Part shown: piece by piece, positions 16,923-28,519 of the stretch
Numbering within the stretch: position 1 is the first letter of the stretch
Layout of the letters: each line of letters opens with the position of its first letter
NCBI GenBank assembly: GCA_021464525.1
Contig: JADRCO010000450.1
Location: forward strand, 1-33,420
DNA from: Rhizophagus sp. LPA8_4_AMF
Taxonomy: Eukaryota > Glomeromycota > Glomeromycetes > Glomerales > Glomeraceae
Direction: 5' to 3'
DNA length: 33,420 bases
Notes under the pieces: generated by a model
The model's input: the letters and a program-made list of their open reading frames with translations, nothing else
Told to the model about the DNA's origin: nothing
The model's database searches: none
Program-made: the position numbers and the translations under genes

Positions 16923-18909
16923 TCAATAATATAAAGAATAATCTGTAAAATAATTTTCACAATCTTTTCTATTGTTTAATTTATCGGCAAATAAAAAATC
17001 CTCTTCGCGTTCATCAACTGGTGTAGAATAAAGTGGAGCACGAAAGTAGCTTGAAGGTGTTAAAGGCTTGTAATAATTGCTTTCATTATTATTAGCCCGA
17101 ATATTATTGTTAGCGTAAGAACAATAGTTAAAATATCCGTCGTTATTATTTGTTCTCGGTGGAGAATTTGAAGGGGTTAAAGGATAACTATTAAGTGTGG
17201 AAAGCTTTCCATTGAGGCTAACATTATTATCAGATGACATCGCTCGATGTTGTTGTTGTTGACTTGTTAGATTATGATTAAGGGATAGCGCTGGAGGATT
17301 TGAAAAAAGTGAAAAAGTGGGAGCTGAAGCTGAAAGAGAAAAATTGCTACTTCCTGTGGGAGTAGTTGATGAAGGAGTAACATATCCAGACTTTCTAATT
17401 GGAGTGCCGATAGGTTCTTGAGGATTTTGGAAACGTGGTGGTGGAACAGTAATTTTGTTAACAAAAGGAAATGAAGTTGTCTTCGCTCGTGTGGGAACAA
17501 GTGGAGGAGTTGTACTGTTCGACTTATATTTAGCTTCAGTTTCATCCAATGAAGAATCGCTATTAAAATATCGAAAGTTATGAGCGGCAATTGCATTATC
17601 TAACTTTCTTTGTTGAATTTGAAGTAAAATACGTTCTTCTTCAAGGAACTTTGCTTTTTCAATGAGTTCATCATCATCCAACAATGAATGTGGTTGTGCA
17701 AAAAGTGGTGTACTTGGAGATAAGTTAGAAGAAGGAGTAAGTGGAAGAGGAGTAAATGGACCATTGGAAAGTGGTGTTGAAGGATATCCTGGTGAATAAT
17801 CATCCCATTCGTCTAAAATATTAAAAAAAAAAGCAAATTAAATATATATTACTGCGCCAAACATTTTTTATTCGCTGACATTTTTCTTTTAAATTTTACC
17901 GGAAAATCTGCTGTTATTAAAACCATATCTTCCGCCGCAATTCTCTATATCTCTAAATTTCATCAATGCATCATCATTGGGACTTGAATCATCAAAGTGA
18001 TACAGTGGGTGACGTAATGGAGAAAGTACATCATCGGTATTATCAAATCCATATGATCCATATGATCCATATGATCCGTATGGAGTAAATGGAGTAAATG
18101 GAGTTGAGGGAGTTGAGGGAGTTGAAGGCAAACCATGAGTAGGATAAAATTTCATCGCAGATGGATTTCTGTTAAATGATAATCCTTGAATAGATGAAAT
18201 ACTTCGTTGATGTTTTAGCATTTGCCTATTGGGCTGATGTGAATGCGTTGAATGAGAATGCGATCTTTGATGAAACGTATTTATTCCTGTTTCTTTAGTT
18301 GCAGATATAAAAAAAGATGGTTGATCTATTAATACAAAAAAAAGAAGAAGAAGAATAATAATAATAATAATAATAATAAATAGAGTACCATTAGTCCTTT
18401 TCTGTAAAGGTGCGGAGGGCACCCGTCCAGCAGGTCCTTGGAATCGATTATAAGCATTATTTTTGGAATATTCAAGCATTCTTGATATACATTTAATTTC
18501 TATTTATAATAAGATCCAAGATAAGAATAAAAATTTATTTAAATTCAATGCGGATTTCATCAATTATTTACCATCAAATTGTGATCTAAACGCACGTGCT
18601 TCGTCGTCATCTTGCGATTCTACAAAGAAAAATATATTTTTTTTTTTTAAAATAAGACGATAAAATATTTTTTCAATAAAATCTTCTATTACCATGTGAG
18701 GCCTTATCATTCTGTTGCTGGATTTTTTCGTTAGATGAAATTTCTTTTTCATTGGTAGAAGTGGGTAAATTTTTTATGTTATTTTCCATATCATCAATCT
18801 TATTATTTTTTTGTTCTTTCAAGGAATCATTCGATTTGTTAATAGCAGAAACACCGTTCGCACAGCGAGTTGCTGAAGAATCATCAAATTCTTCTTTGAA
18901 TGGGAACAT
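16923..18909 (-). CDS. Ser/Thr/Pro-rich low-complexity protein, five exons
   Basis: Predicted exons on the minus strand: 18693-18909, 18572-18619, 18389-18499, 17900-18325 and 16923-17812. They join to 1,692 nt, 563 residues plus stop, with GT-AG borders and every junction in phase 1. The N-terminus (MFPFKEEFDDSSATRC) is acidic and polar. The middle has a His/Ser-rich tract (HQRSHSHSTHSHQ) and Thr-Pro repeats (STPSTPSTPFTPFTPYG), then a GSYGSYGSYG run. The last exon has further TP/SP motifs and a probable coiled coil, ELIEKAKFLEEERILLQIQQ. No catalytic domain is recognised. The many SP/TP sites suggest a disordered protein that proline-directed kinases could phosphorylate. Intron 18326-18388 is open in frame and would encode a hydrophobic stretch if retained. 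A short upstream ORF (18884-18916) overlaps the start. The structure is well supported; function is unknown. Confidence 0.75.
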
Positions 18910-21349
18910 TTTTCATGAATATGTAAAAGGCTTTTAAAAAGAGTAACTTTATAGTAAGGAAGAAAAAAAATATATATATAATTATTTAATTTTTAGATTT
19001 AAAAATTCTTTTAAAAAGATTTTGTGATAAGAAAGTAATAGTTGATGAAATTTCGTATTTTTTTTTTTGTTATGTTTGAATATGTTTGTTCGTGGGATAA
19101 TAATTTTTTTCCTTTATTCCTTACTAAAAACAACTACTTTTTTCCTTTCTTACAAAAAGAGAGTTAAATTTTTTTTTTTTTCGAAAAAATCGAGAAAAAA
19201 AAACTTAAAAGTTGGCCTTTTTCATATATTAAACGTAAAGAAAAAATGAGTCGAAAAAAAATTCCGCAACGAATGCTTATGAGACAAAAGAGAGAAAGCG
19301 GAAAAAAAGGTAAAAAAAAGTTAAACAACAAATTACACATATTTAAACAACTATGCAAATCCTAATGACTGTTTAACGGTAAAAAAAAGGATAAATCAGG
19401 CTAGAAGATTTATTTTTGTAGTTTGGATTTATTTTTAGGGTTATGAAAATGATATTGACAAAGTAAGTCATTCAACCTATTTTGTTAATAAATTTAAATT
19501 ATATTAAATCGGAAAATGGAACAAAAATGGAACCGATTTCCGCGATATGTCGAATGTTTAAATTTAATATAATATTATATTTGAAAACTGTAATAATAAT
19601 TGTAAATTTGAAAGATCAAAAAGAAAAAAAAAGAGATATAAAAAGTAAAATAAAGTATTACGTAACTATTTTCTTATATTTAAAAGTTTGTTTTAATAAA
19701 GTTTTTTTTTGCTCCGAATTTTTATGTAATTTAAATAAACATATGCTGCGCAGGATTTCCATTCATGCAAAGTCAACCTTATAGTGCATTTAATACTTAA
19801 ACAAAGGATTTCCATTATGGATGTTCTGTTTAGTTTAATTTCGGAGAAATGTTTGTAAATTTATGAATAAACTTAGGTGTAGGTGACGTTTAACTAATTC
19901 AGAAATAGAATAAAGTTTGATAACCATCTAATCCTAAAACATATATTTCTTTTTTTATAGATTTGTCAAATAATGAGATAAATAATGGTTGCATATGATT
20001 TATCATCAATAAATATAAAATTCGATTAATATATATATTTCAGTCAAAAGAAATGCGGTCAAATGATAAGAATACGTTATTTGGTATTCTGGGATGATTT
20101 CCTCCCCCCCTAATTTTCATGATATTTATGATCCTTTTCATATGAAAATAATTTCACACGTGGCGCAGAGAGTTTCAAAAATTTTTATATTTGTTTCACT
20201 AAAAAAACATTATTTAATTTGATGTAGCGTTGATGGAAATATTTTTTTATTATCAAAAATAATATAAATATTCTTGATGTTAATAATATTTCAAATAAAT
20301 AAACACATGGCAGGTATGAATTAATTAGTATCCGAGAAAGCGATTACCCATTTATTGATCTTTTCCTAAATAACAATTATATTTTGATAATGTTGTTATG
20401 ATCCATCCCATGGGAGTTTTCTGGCGCAAAGATACCGAAATGGTTAGTGAATGAAATATTCTAATATTCCCATTCTCAAATAATACTCCGAGATACTATA
20501 TATGAATATATATAAGTTTTTACGGTAATATTTTCATTTTCATTTGACTGAAAATCCACCCTAAATAATTTTTGTTTTAAACTAATGAATCCGGTATGAT
20601 TTATAAACATATAATGCACATTGTTTCTTTGCATATTACAGATATACGCAATTTAACTTGGCGCAGCATACAAAGAATTTCCTCGTGCGTGTGATCGCCC
20701 AAAGGAAAACCGGGAATTTAGCCGATATAGTTAAAACTAATCTTCCGGTTATCGATCATTGCTTCGGAGTATATAATATATAATGCACGTGATAATTGTA
20801 ATTTGAATAAGATAAAACAATTACAAAAAAAGTTCGATTGTGATCATCCGATTACATTGATTACATTGGTTACATTTTTCTGTTCGACTTTTTTTTTCTT
20901 TTTGAGGATAAATTTACTAATTTACAATAAATTTCTTTATTATAATTTCCCACGCCAAAAACGATCCAAATTTAATAACTTTCCGTTAGATTGGCGTGAC
21001 ATTGTTTTAACATATTATAAATTTTATGCGAAAAAAAATAATGCATGAGGCCATTCAATTTACAAATCATAAGGAACCGATATGAGAAATCATTTTCAAG
21101 AAAAAATTTTTTCCCGAAACATCATGCATGGTGCCCGAGGAAGTGCAGTAATAGCAGATTTAACAATTGGAGAAATATGCCTAATATATCCTAAATTTGG
21201 TTAGAAAATTCGGATTTATACTTTACATAAATCCGTGCTCATTTCACTGTTTCTTATTCAAGTTCTCTCTCTCTCTTTTTTTTTCTTATTTGAATATAAA
21301 AAAAATTAATTAAGATTATCCTTGATTTTTTATTTGATTCTTAAGGATA
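18910..21349. other. Divergent intergenic region between the Ser/Thr/Pro-rich and BTB-TLDc genes
   Basis: This 2.4-kb gap must hold both promoters. It is A+T rich with long T and A runs. TGGCGCA-type motifs stand out against this composition at about 20161, 20423 and 20660, and a CACGTG core lies near 20157. A CT-rich tract (about 21264-21290) precedes the BTB gene by some 60 bp. Open frames here are short and not protein-like. Confidence 0.4.
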
Positions 21350-22855
21350 ATGTCTCAGCTTTTTTCAGGACTCTCACAAGATTTTTCACGGTTACTCAAA
21401 GATGCAGATGATTATAATGTTATCATTGAAGTTGGAGAAGGTTCAAATATGAAGAAATTTCATGCACATTCAGTTATACTTCGTGCACGCTCTCCTTATT
21501 TTCATAGCGCTTTATCTAGTGAATGGTCACGGAAAGAGAATGGATGTATCGTTTTTAGACAACTTGGAGTGTCCCCATTAATATTTAGAATTTTAATAAA
21601 GTAAACATCATCTTCCATTCAATAATTTTTTTTTTTTTTTATTTATAGAGTTGAAAGAAACTTAAGACTAAATTTCTAACCTCCTTTTTTTTTTAGGTAT
21701 ATATACAGTGGAACGATAATATTAGATGAGCACCAAGGAAATGATCTTTTTGATATATTAGCAGCAGCTGACCAATTTCTACTTTATGAATTATTAGAAT
21801 ATTTGCAAGATTATATTATTCAAAATAGAACTGATTGGATAAAAAGAAATCTTGTAAAAATTTTACATTCTGCTGTGAAGCAAAAATCATATCAAAAACT
21901 TCAAAACTTTTGTAACAGGTTAATTACAGAAAATGCTCGAATATTATTTGAAGCAAAAGATTTTAATTCTTTGAGTGAAAATGTTCTTGTTTCCGTACTT
22001 CAGCGAGATGATCTTGGTTTACAAGAAGTTGAAATATGGAATAAAGTTATTCAATGGGGTATTGCCAACACTTCAAACCTTAAAGGTAATGTTACTAGCT
22101 GGAAAAAAGATGATTTTATGTTTTTGGAAAGGACTATGCATAGAGTAATTCCGCTTTTGAGACTTTTTCAGATGAGCTCTGCTGATTATTGTCACAAGGT
22201 TAGACCTTACAAGCAATTATTTCCAAAAAACTTACAAGAAGATCTTTTGTGCTACTATCTTGCCAATGATCAACCAAAGTCCACTATTATTCTTCCTCCA
22301 AGAGTGTCACCTATCAAAATTGATTCAACTATTATTGGACCACAACATACAGCTCTTATTGCAAGATGGTTAGATAATGAACCTACTATTAAACAAGGAA
22401 TTCAATATAATTTTACACTTCTCTTTCGAGCAAGTCGGGATGGTTATTCTATTAATGCGTTGAAACAACAATGTGCTTGCAAAGGACCAACAATTTTAGT
22501 TTTAAAACTCCGTGACTCTGGACAATTAATAGGCGGATATAATCCGATTGGATGGAAAAGTGTAAAATTTGGTCGAGGACGAGGTACAAAAGAAAGTTTT
22601 ATTTTTACACTTGGGGATGGGACTTCACCTTATGATGCACGAATCTCTCGGATAGCTTATGATAACTGTGATACGGAAATCGACGATTTAATATGGATCG
22701 GCCCAAAGTTTGGCAAAGGTCCGGATCTATGGGTCCGGATGAATGCAGATCAAAGTGGAGAAGCACGAAAGGGTACTTATGAAAGCAGTATTTTGGATAC
22801 TGAAGGAAGATTTAGATGGATAGAGTGTGAAATATTTTCTTTAATGAAGAAATAA
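21350..22855 (+). CDS. BTB-BACK-TLDc domain protein, two exons
   Basis: Exon 1 is 21350-21600 and exon 2 is 21697-22855, with GTAAAC donor and TTTTAG acceptor, phase 2. They join to 469 residues. The BTB domain covers about residues 20-120 (DDYNVIIEVGEG, FHAHSVILRARSPYF). The BACK domain is about 125-230 (LQRDDLGLQEVEIWNKVIQW). A TLDc domain runs from about 295 to the end (FRASRDGY near 328, GGYNPIGW near 363-370). The start is fixed by the family's usual opening (SxxFxxLSQDFxxLLKDADDYN). BTB-BACK proteins normally serve as Cullin-3 substrate adaptors, and TLDc domains are linked to V-ATPase regulation and oxidative stress. This combination is greatly expanded in Rhizophagus. The gene appears intact; the real partner is unknown. 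Confidence 0.92.
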
Positions 22856-23973
22856 TCTTTAAAATAACGTAAAAAATTTTTTTGTATTGACGAGTGTTGG
22901 TGATACAAAATCATAGATTATAAATATACATATAGATCATCAAATGTAGTGACCTTTTATGAATAGATTTATTTTTTAATATATATATATATAATTATAT
23001 GTGCCGTAAAAAAAAAATTTTTTTTTATTCTTTGCTTATTTTTAATTTCTCATACTTACTAAAACAACTAAGCACATTTTGAAACGGGCCACATTCTTTG
23101 AAATGCATAAATGCACATTATCACGCTCAAAAATAGCCTAAATTCTCAAATTGTTAATATTCCGTTTTTAATAAAATGCAAAATCGGCCAAGATTTCTCA
23201 AAGTGACAATAAAAAGGTTGGTTATCAAATCTCGTCCTTCCAAATTCAGCGAGTTTCGCGTGTTAATGCGTCATTATTTTATTACAAAATTTTTTTTCTT
23301 GAAGACATTCTTATGAAATCAATATTCTGTATTCCTTTTTTTTTTTTTAAATAAAAAAAAAAAAAAAAAATATATACAGTACTATTTTCATTTAGCCGAT
23401 AAAAAAATTTTTGCTGAACCTTTTTTACTATACCCGAACCGAATAAGACGCATTTGACCTTCATTAACCTTAAATTAATAATTATGCTATCGTATGTAAT
23501 CATAATTTCTTGCGCACGATTTAAGGGGGTATTGACCATTTTTCCATCAAACCACTATACCCGGACCGGATAAGGCATTTGATCTTCATAAACTTTAAAT
23601 TAGTGGTAAATTATCAGAAGACTATTATTTCTCACGTATGGTCGGTCTACCATCGAATACTCATGAATATTTACGTAGAATTATGACGTATTCACGTATC
23701 CCCAAGATTTTACGTAACTTCAAATAAAACCATAAATGAGATGATTTTCATTTATTTGTATCACGAAAATCTTTCTATCTTTTTTGAAAAACATTTTACC
23801 TTTTCATATCCTTCATGAATAACGGTCGTAAATTTTCGGACAAAGAATTTTCTGTGGTAAACCCTCAAAAAAATCCTAAGGCTTTTAATAATTTTTTTTT
23901 TTTAACGAATATCTTGTGATTTCAAATTTCTTTTTTTCTAATACTGTTAAATATTGTAGATAATAACGTAACC
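22856..23973. other. Intergenic region with a duplicated 60-bp motif
   Basis: It starts with the likely 3' UTR of the BTB gene. A T-run and A-run pair at about 23338-23370 could form a strong hairpin. A segment of about 60 bp beginning ACTATACCCG is present twice in direct orientation (23427-23485 and 23554-23614) at moderate divergence. No gene is visible. The promoter of the PB1 gene should lie at the right end. Confidence 0.45.
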
Positions 23974-25104
23974 ATGTATCGAACAAAAGGCTATAATAAT
24001 AATTATGGAGACCAACAGCTTTGGATAAAAGTTGATCTCAGGGAAATCCGTTTTTATCCAAGTAGAGATATCATTCGAAAATTCCAGTGTAGACAAATAG
24101 AATTATTATTTAAATATACAAATCATAGTATAGCAATTAATTTTATCGAAGGTCGGGAAGTTCATGAGATAAGGATTCCTCTCGATCAAATTACTAGATT
24201 TAGAGTTATTCAAAATAAACATATAGAATTTGAATTTTGCAAGGATTTCAAAAGGATTGTAAGTTATTTCAAATATTATCATTACAGTCGTCTTTATTTA
24301 AATTCTTTATAAAGATGACTAATTTATTGGGTAATTTTTTTTTTTAAGTATTTTGTTCACCTTAAAAGTAATCAAAATTCAAATACAGTCCATAAGACTC
24401 AAAAAGATCCAACGAGCGGTTGTATTAAAGATGCTACAAAGTTAACGTTTACACCTTGTGATAAAGTTCATCCTATGACGATTTTTATGTTTGAAATTGG
24501 AATCAAAAAGTGGGCACCTCGTTTAATTGTAAGTATACCCATTTTTTTTTAAATTGTTGTAATCATTTATTTTTAAATTTATTTGGTGCATAAAAAAAAA
24601 AAAATTTTTTTTTTTAGGAAAGTGAGGATGACAAAGATGAAATACAAATTCATGAGGTGAATGATAATTAATTATACTCAATATATATGTATAATGATTC
24701 TAATATTAACAAATTCATAAAGGATCTGATAATCGAAGACAACCCTCCACTCAGCCCTTCTCCACAGAGTATTATACCTGAGGTAAAGATTCTATATATA
24801 TAAAATAACTGGTTTGCAAGAATATTATTATACATTTTTTTTATAAAACCCTTTATGTTTTTAGTACCTTATGACATGCAACTTCATGGATTTCACAAGA
24901 GACGTTCACTTGCCTGCTGAAATTACATTTTCGGATTTATTGAAAGAAATAAATAGAAAATTAGAATGTGATATAAATACTTTTAAATATAAAATTAATG
25001 ATGATGAAATGATTACGGTTGAAAATGAGGGAGATTGGAATATTGCTAAAATGAATCTTAGGGAACAAAAGATTTCATGTTTCGACATCTTTATAGTGGA
25101 GTAA
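23974..25104 (+). CDS. PB1-domain protein, five exons
   Basis: Exons 23974-24258, 24349-24528, 24618-24656, 24723-24782 and 24865-25104 join to 804 nt, 267 residues. All four introns (66-90 bp) are phase 0 with GTAAGT, GTGAAT or GTAAAG donors. The C-terminal exon matches a PB1 domain: TRDVHLPAEITFSDLLKEI, then the acidic OPCA-type stretch YKINDDEMITVENEGDWNIA. PB1 domains mediate heterotypic or head-to-tail protein assembly. The N-terminal 155 residues form a beta-rich region (WIKVDLREIRFYP, IAINFIEGREVHEIRIPLDQ) I cannot assign. A short acidic linker (SEDDKDEIQ) and a Pro/Ser stretch join the parts. The ATG has no in-frame competitor nearby, but an upstream exon cannot be excluded. Probably an adaptor or scaffold protein. 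Confidence 0.8.
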
Positions 25105-25921
25105 GCTGCAAATACAATGAGGTTTGTGTATAATTTAACCAAAAAATTTTTGTATATATATATATGTATTTATTTATAATATATTATTCTTAAAGAATTT
25201 AACGATTAGGATGATTCCATGTTTTTTTTTGGTGTTAAATGCTTCATTCTTTCTATTCCTTTTTTTGATTAATCCTATTGAAGTGGAAATAATTGATATT
25301 ATGAGATATTAAATGATATAAAATTAATTATTAAAGTTTATTTCACTTATTTTGTAGAATAACAATACCGTTTTTCTTGATTCTTATTCGCAACAGTTGA
25401 AAACAAAAGAACAGACTGTCGTATTACTTGCGTAGATTGCTTGACATGAAGCTTTATTAAAAAAACTTGTAGTGTTTAAAGAATCAAAGCAAGAATTTGA
25501 AAGTTGCATTAAAAAATAAATCGTAAATAATGTAATCTGTGTGACAGATAATGTGTGCATGTGATACTCATGTGATCGTGAATGAATAAGAATGTTCTTA
25601 TTTGAGGCGGAGTTTTTTTTCACTCTCTTCTTTCTTTTCTTTTATATATTCGGGAGAGTTCGTTAACTTCGTTTTCGTCTACGAGAGGTGGGTCCGACAT
25701 TGCACTTCACTGGACGTGGTTTCTTATTTAGCGGATTCGTCAATGTTAGATTTCTATGTAAGAGTTGTCACTGTCGTAGCTGTATTTACCTTAATGTATT
25801 CCCCATTTTTCTATACAAACAAAAAATAAATAAATAAATAAAAAAGAACGTGGCTATCTCTTTCCCCTTTACCTGCTCTATTTCCGAAATCCAAGCCAGA
25901 CTCTACAAAAAAGGAAAGCAA
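25105..25921. other. Intergenic region
   Basis: Contains the likely 3' UTR of the PB1 gene, a TA microsatellite near 25153-25166 and a pyrimidine-rich stretch near 25612-25645. The 75-codon plus-strand open frame ending at 25829 lacks an ATG at its start and shows no motif, so I do not call it. Confidence 0.4.
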
Positions 25922-25955
25922 AAGAACGTTAGTAAACGTTCTTATATAAAATCAA
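25922..25955 (+). promoter_or_regulatory. Palindrome plus TATA box, promoter-like
   Basis: AAGAACGTT (25922-25930) and AACGTTCTT (25935-25943) form a perfect 9-bp inverted repeat, with GAA and TTC units as in heat-shock-type sites. It runs directly into TATATAAA (25943-25950). This is the clearest TATA arrangement in the window outside the palindromes of the element. Confidence 0.4.
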
Positions 25956-26340
25956 TATTCACAAAAAACCTTTCCCAACTACTATTTTTCGAACGTCGAG
26001 AGTATTCTTAAATTCTTCACTGCAAGTATAACAGTCATTGTATAATGGGCACTAAAAGTTATATTAATGCTGCGAAAGGTGCCCTGCTCTTGACAGGTTG
26101 GATGCTGAGCTGGTAACATCCGGGATTTACATGCGTGTATAATACACGTAAGAGAAGAGACAGCGGAAAGAGTTCGTGTTTAGAAGAGTATTTATTTGTT
26201 TGCAGGAGGTCCGCAAACTGACGCTTAACGGTTCAACGCAAGTTGCAATGTAAGATTGCGAACTTGTGTCTCAACATATATAATGTAGCTGAAAACCTTA
26301 TATCCGGACGGGAGCTACCAAATAACACACATTTGTGAAA
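25956..26340 (+). ncRNA. Candidate short structured transcript
   Basis: This stretch is clearly richer in G+C than its flanks and follows the TATA box. A possible intron runs from a GTAAGA donor at about 26147 to a TTTGCAG acceptor at about 26204. Two successive stem-loops follow: CAAGTT/CAAT pairing with ATTG/AACTTG (26239-26266) and GTAGCT pairing with AGCTAC (26285-26318). An ATG at 26045 opens only 23 codons (MGTKSYINAAKGALLLTGWM and three more). It could be a non-coding RNA or a microprotein mRNA. No known RNA family is recognised. Confidence 0.3.
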
Positions 26341-27169
26341 AATTATCTTAAGCTTAATTAAGATGAAAAAAAAACTTGACAAGTTTGTATTGGACACGCT
26401 GGAATCAACAAGTTTTTCTCCGTAACTTCCTTAGATGGGAGAAATTTATTGATATTATTCTATTTTAGCAAAGGAAAAGAAAAATTAGCCAAACCCAAAC
26501 AAAAAATTTCAAAGCATAACAGAAATTGATATTCAAATCAAGCAAAGATTTATGTGAAAAAATAGATGTTATTAGAAGGAAATGTAACCTTGCTTTACCC
26601 AATCAAAAAAATAAGAAAAAATAGTTCAAGGATAATTGCAGCAATAGAAAAGCACTTGGGAAGAGAGATAATCTAATCTTAACAAAGAAATAAATGGATA
26701 TGGTACTAGTGAGGTAAAAAAGACAAGAAAAAAATTACAACAATTACACATAAAAGAAAAAAGAATTAGAGTCTGGAAATCTATTAAAATTACTGGCACA
26801 TCAAAATTTATAAATGGCACTGGAAATATATGACTACGAAAATAAATTTTGGTTATCCCCTGCAAAACGTCCTTTTTTTCGTACTATTCTATATGAGCCT
26901 GGATCCTAGGATCTGATCCGGCTCAAAATTTAATTTTCATTGTTTGATCGCTACAACTACCCCATGGAATAATGATAATAATTATCCATACTATACAGTA
27001 TGACAAAACACCTAAGAGAGTTGTTAATATTGATATTAAGATGCCTGATATTAATGGTTAGATACACCTTTTGGATTGTTATTGATGTCAATGGCTGTTA
27101 TAATTTCAAGTATAAAAAATAGTACTCTATTTCTTTCATGATTAGCAATTACTATTTTATTATTACCTT
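26341..27169. other. Intergenic region, nothing recognised
   Basis: A+T-rich DNA without a convincing open frame. An imperfect inverted repeat GAGCCTGGATC ... GATCCGGCTC lies near 26895-26924. Confidence 0.4.
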
Positions 27170-27940
27170 AAAATTGATATTGGGAAAATAGAATCTATAG
27201 ATACAATTTATTTATAAAATTTTATATATTTTATTTATAATTGAATTTGGTCAAATTATCTCTTGAAGTTCTTCAATATCTCTTGTCTTACATTTCCTAT
27301 AGAACCTATGGAAGCCATTTCAGCTCCATTGGTTGAGAAAAACCAGTGAGCAAGCATTTTGCTAGCGTTAATTCCACAATAAAGCCAGTTAGCCGAGTAT
27401 ATGGGTGAATAAACACGGTTGGGGCTGTTCACGGCCCATATGAGAAAGAAATCCTCTTTGCAACTCCAGAAGACATATATATTCACTAATTGGTTCAGTA
27501 AAACAGTGAATAGGAGATGTAGGTTAAGCAAAAATAGGTATAAAGGGTGATTATTGAATTTGGTTGACTATCTTCAATATCTTTTATCTTACACATGAGG
27601 AAGAAATCCTCTTTGCAACTTCAGAATATATATATATTCACCTAATTGGTTCAGTAAAAATAATATGTAGGTTAAGCAAAAATTGGTACTTATAAGGAGT
27701 TCCAATATCTCTTGTCTTACATATATGAGAAAGAAATCCTTCTTAAATTGATATTGGAAAAATAAAATCTATAGATACAATTTATTTAGCAGATAATGAT
27801 AAAATTTTATATAATTATATAACTGAATTTGGTTGATTATTTCTTGAAGTTCTTTAATATTTTGTCTTAAACAGTTATACATATAAGAAAGAAATCCTTT
27901 TTACAATTCCAGAATACAAGATTCTCTGATATAGTACTAT
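27170..27940. repeat. Cluster of partially duplicated modules
   Basis: Two modules alternate. One (ATCTATAGATACAATTTATT, later a TCTTGAAGTTCTTCAATATC-type stretch) occurs at about 27172-27285 and 27748-27860. The other (GAAAGAAATCCTCTTTGCAA, later TTCACTAATTGGTTCAGTAA and ATGTAGGTTAAGCAAAAAT) occurs at about 27443-27540 and 27598-27685, with short pieces near 27725 and 27885. A minus-strand open frame of 91 codons at 27256-27531 lies across one copy. It has no recognisable motif, and I treat it as part of the repeat. Confidence 0.6.
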
Positions 27941-28519
27941 TCTATTAAATTAACATTTTCTTTATTAAAGTCCAAGATTTTTGCTTTTTTTTCTTTTATT
28001 ATTACTATTTCAATTTTTAAAAGTAAATTTATTTTTAATTCAAATGAGATTTGATTTTTTCATCTTTTTTTTTACACTATTTTTTTTTTAACTAATAATA
28101 GTTCAATATAATACATCAATTATATTATTATAAATTTGAAAATAAAAAAAACTTTGGATTTACTTTGCTAATAATTGTTATTTTACTGAAAAACTTTATT
28201 TATTAATATTTGCAATTACATAATATCCATTTATAAGTTTATCCCATGTAATATATATAATCTTATATTATACTTATATATTATAAGACTTTCACCTCCT
28301 AAAATATTATAAATAAATGTTATAGCTCTAAGAATAAGATTTAATAATACTTTAATTTAAAAGGAATTTTTAAATTTAAAGACTTTAAATAGTAATTTTA
28401 TATTTTTTAAAAAATTTAATTTTTTTTATAAATAAATTTTTGAAAATTAGATAATATTTTTCTAAATAGATTTTATTTTGTAATCTAATAATAATTTATA
28501 AAAAATCAATAAATGTACT
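27941..28519. other. A+T-rich non-coding stretch
   Basis: Nothing but A+T-rich sequence with homopolymer runs. No gene or structured repeat seen. Confidence 0.5.

Noticed and set aside
17267..17803. Open frames of 109 and 67 codons inside the last exon of the Ser/Thr/Pro-rich gene
   Set aside because: They are alternate-frame shadows of a real exon, with Leu/His-rich low-complexity translations.
23282..23539. An 85-codon minus-strand open frame
   Set aside because: Much of it is a poly-Phe/Lys run from the T and A homopolymers, and the rest is one copy of a duplicated intergenic segment.
25602..25829. A 75-codon hydrophobic plus-strand open frame
   Set aside because: It starts at TTG, has no motif and lies in a pyrimidine-rich intergenic stretch; a chance frame is more likely.
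26890..26930. An inverted repeat with BamHI-like GGATCC words as a possible element end
   Set aside because: The pairing is short and imperfect, with no matching partner or target duplication.
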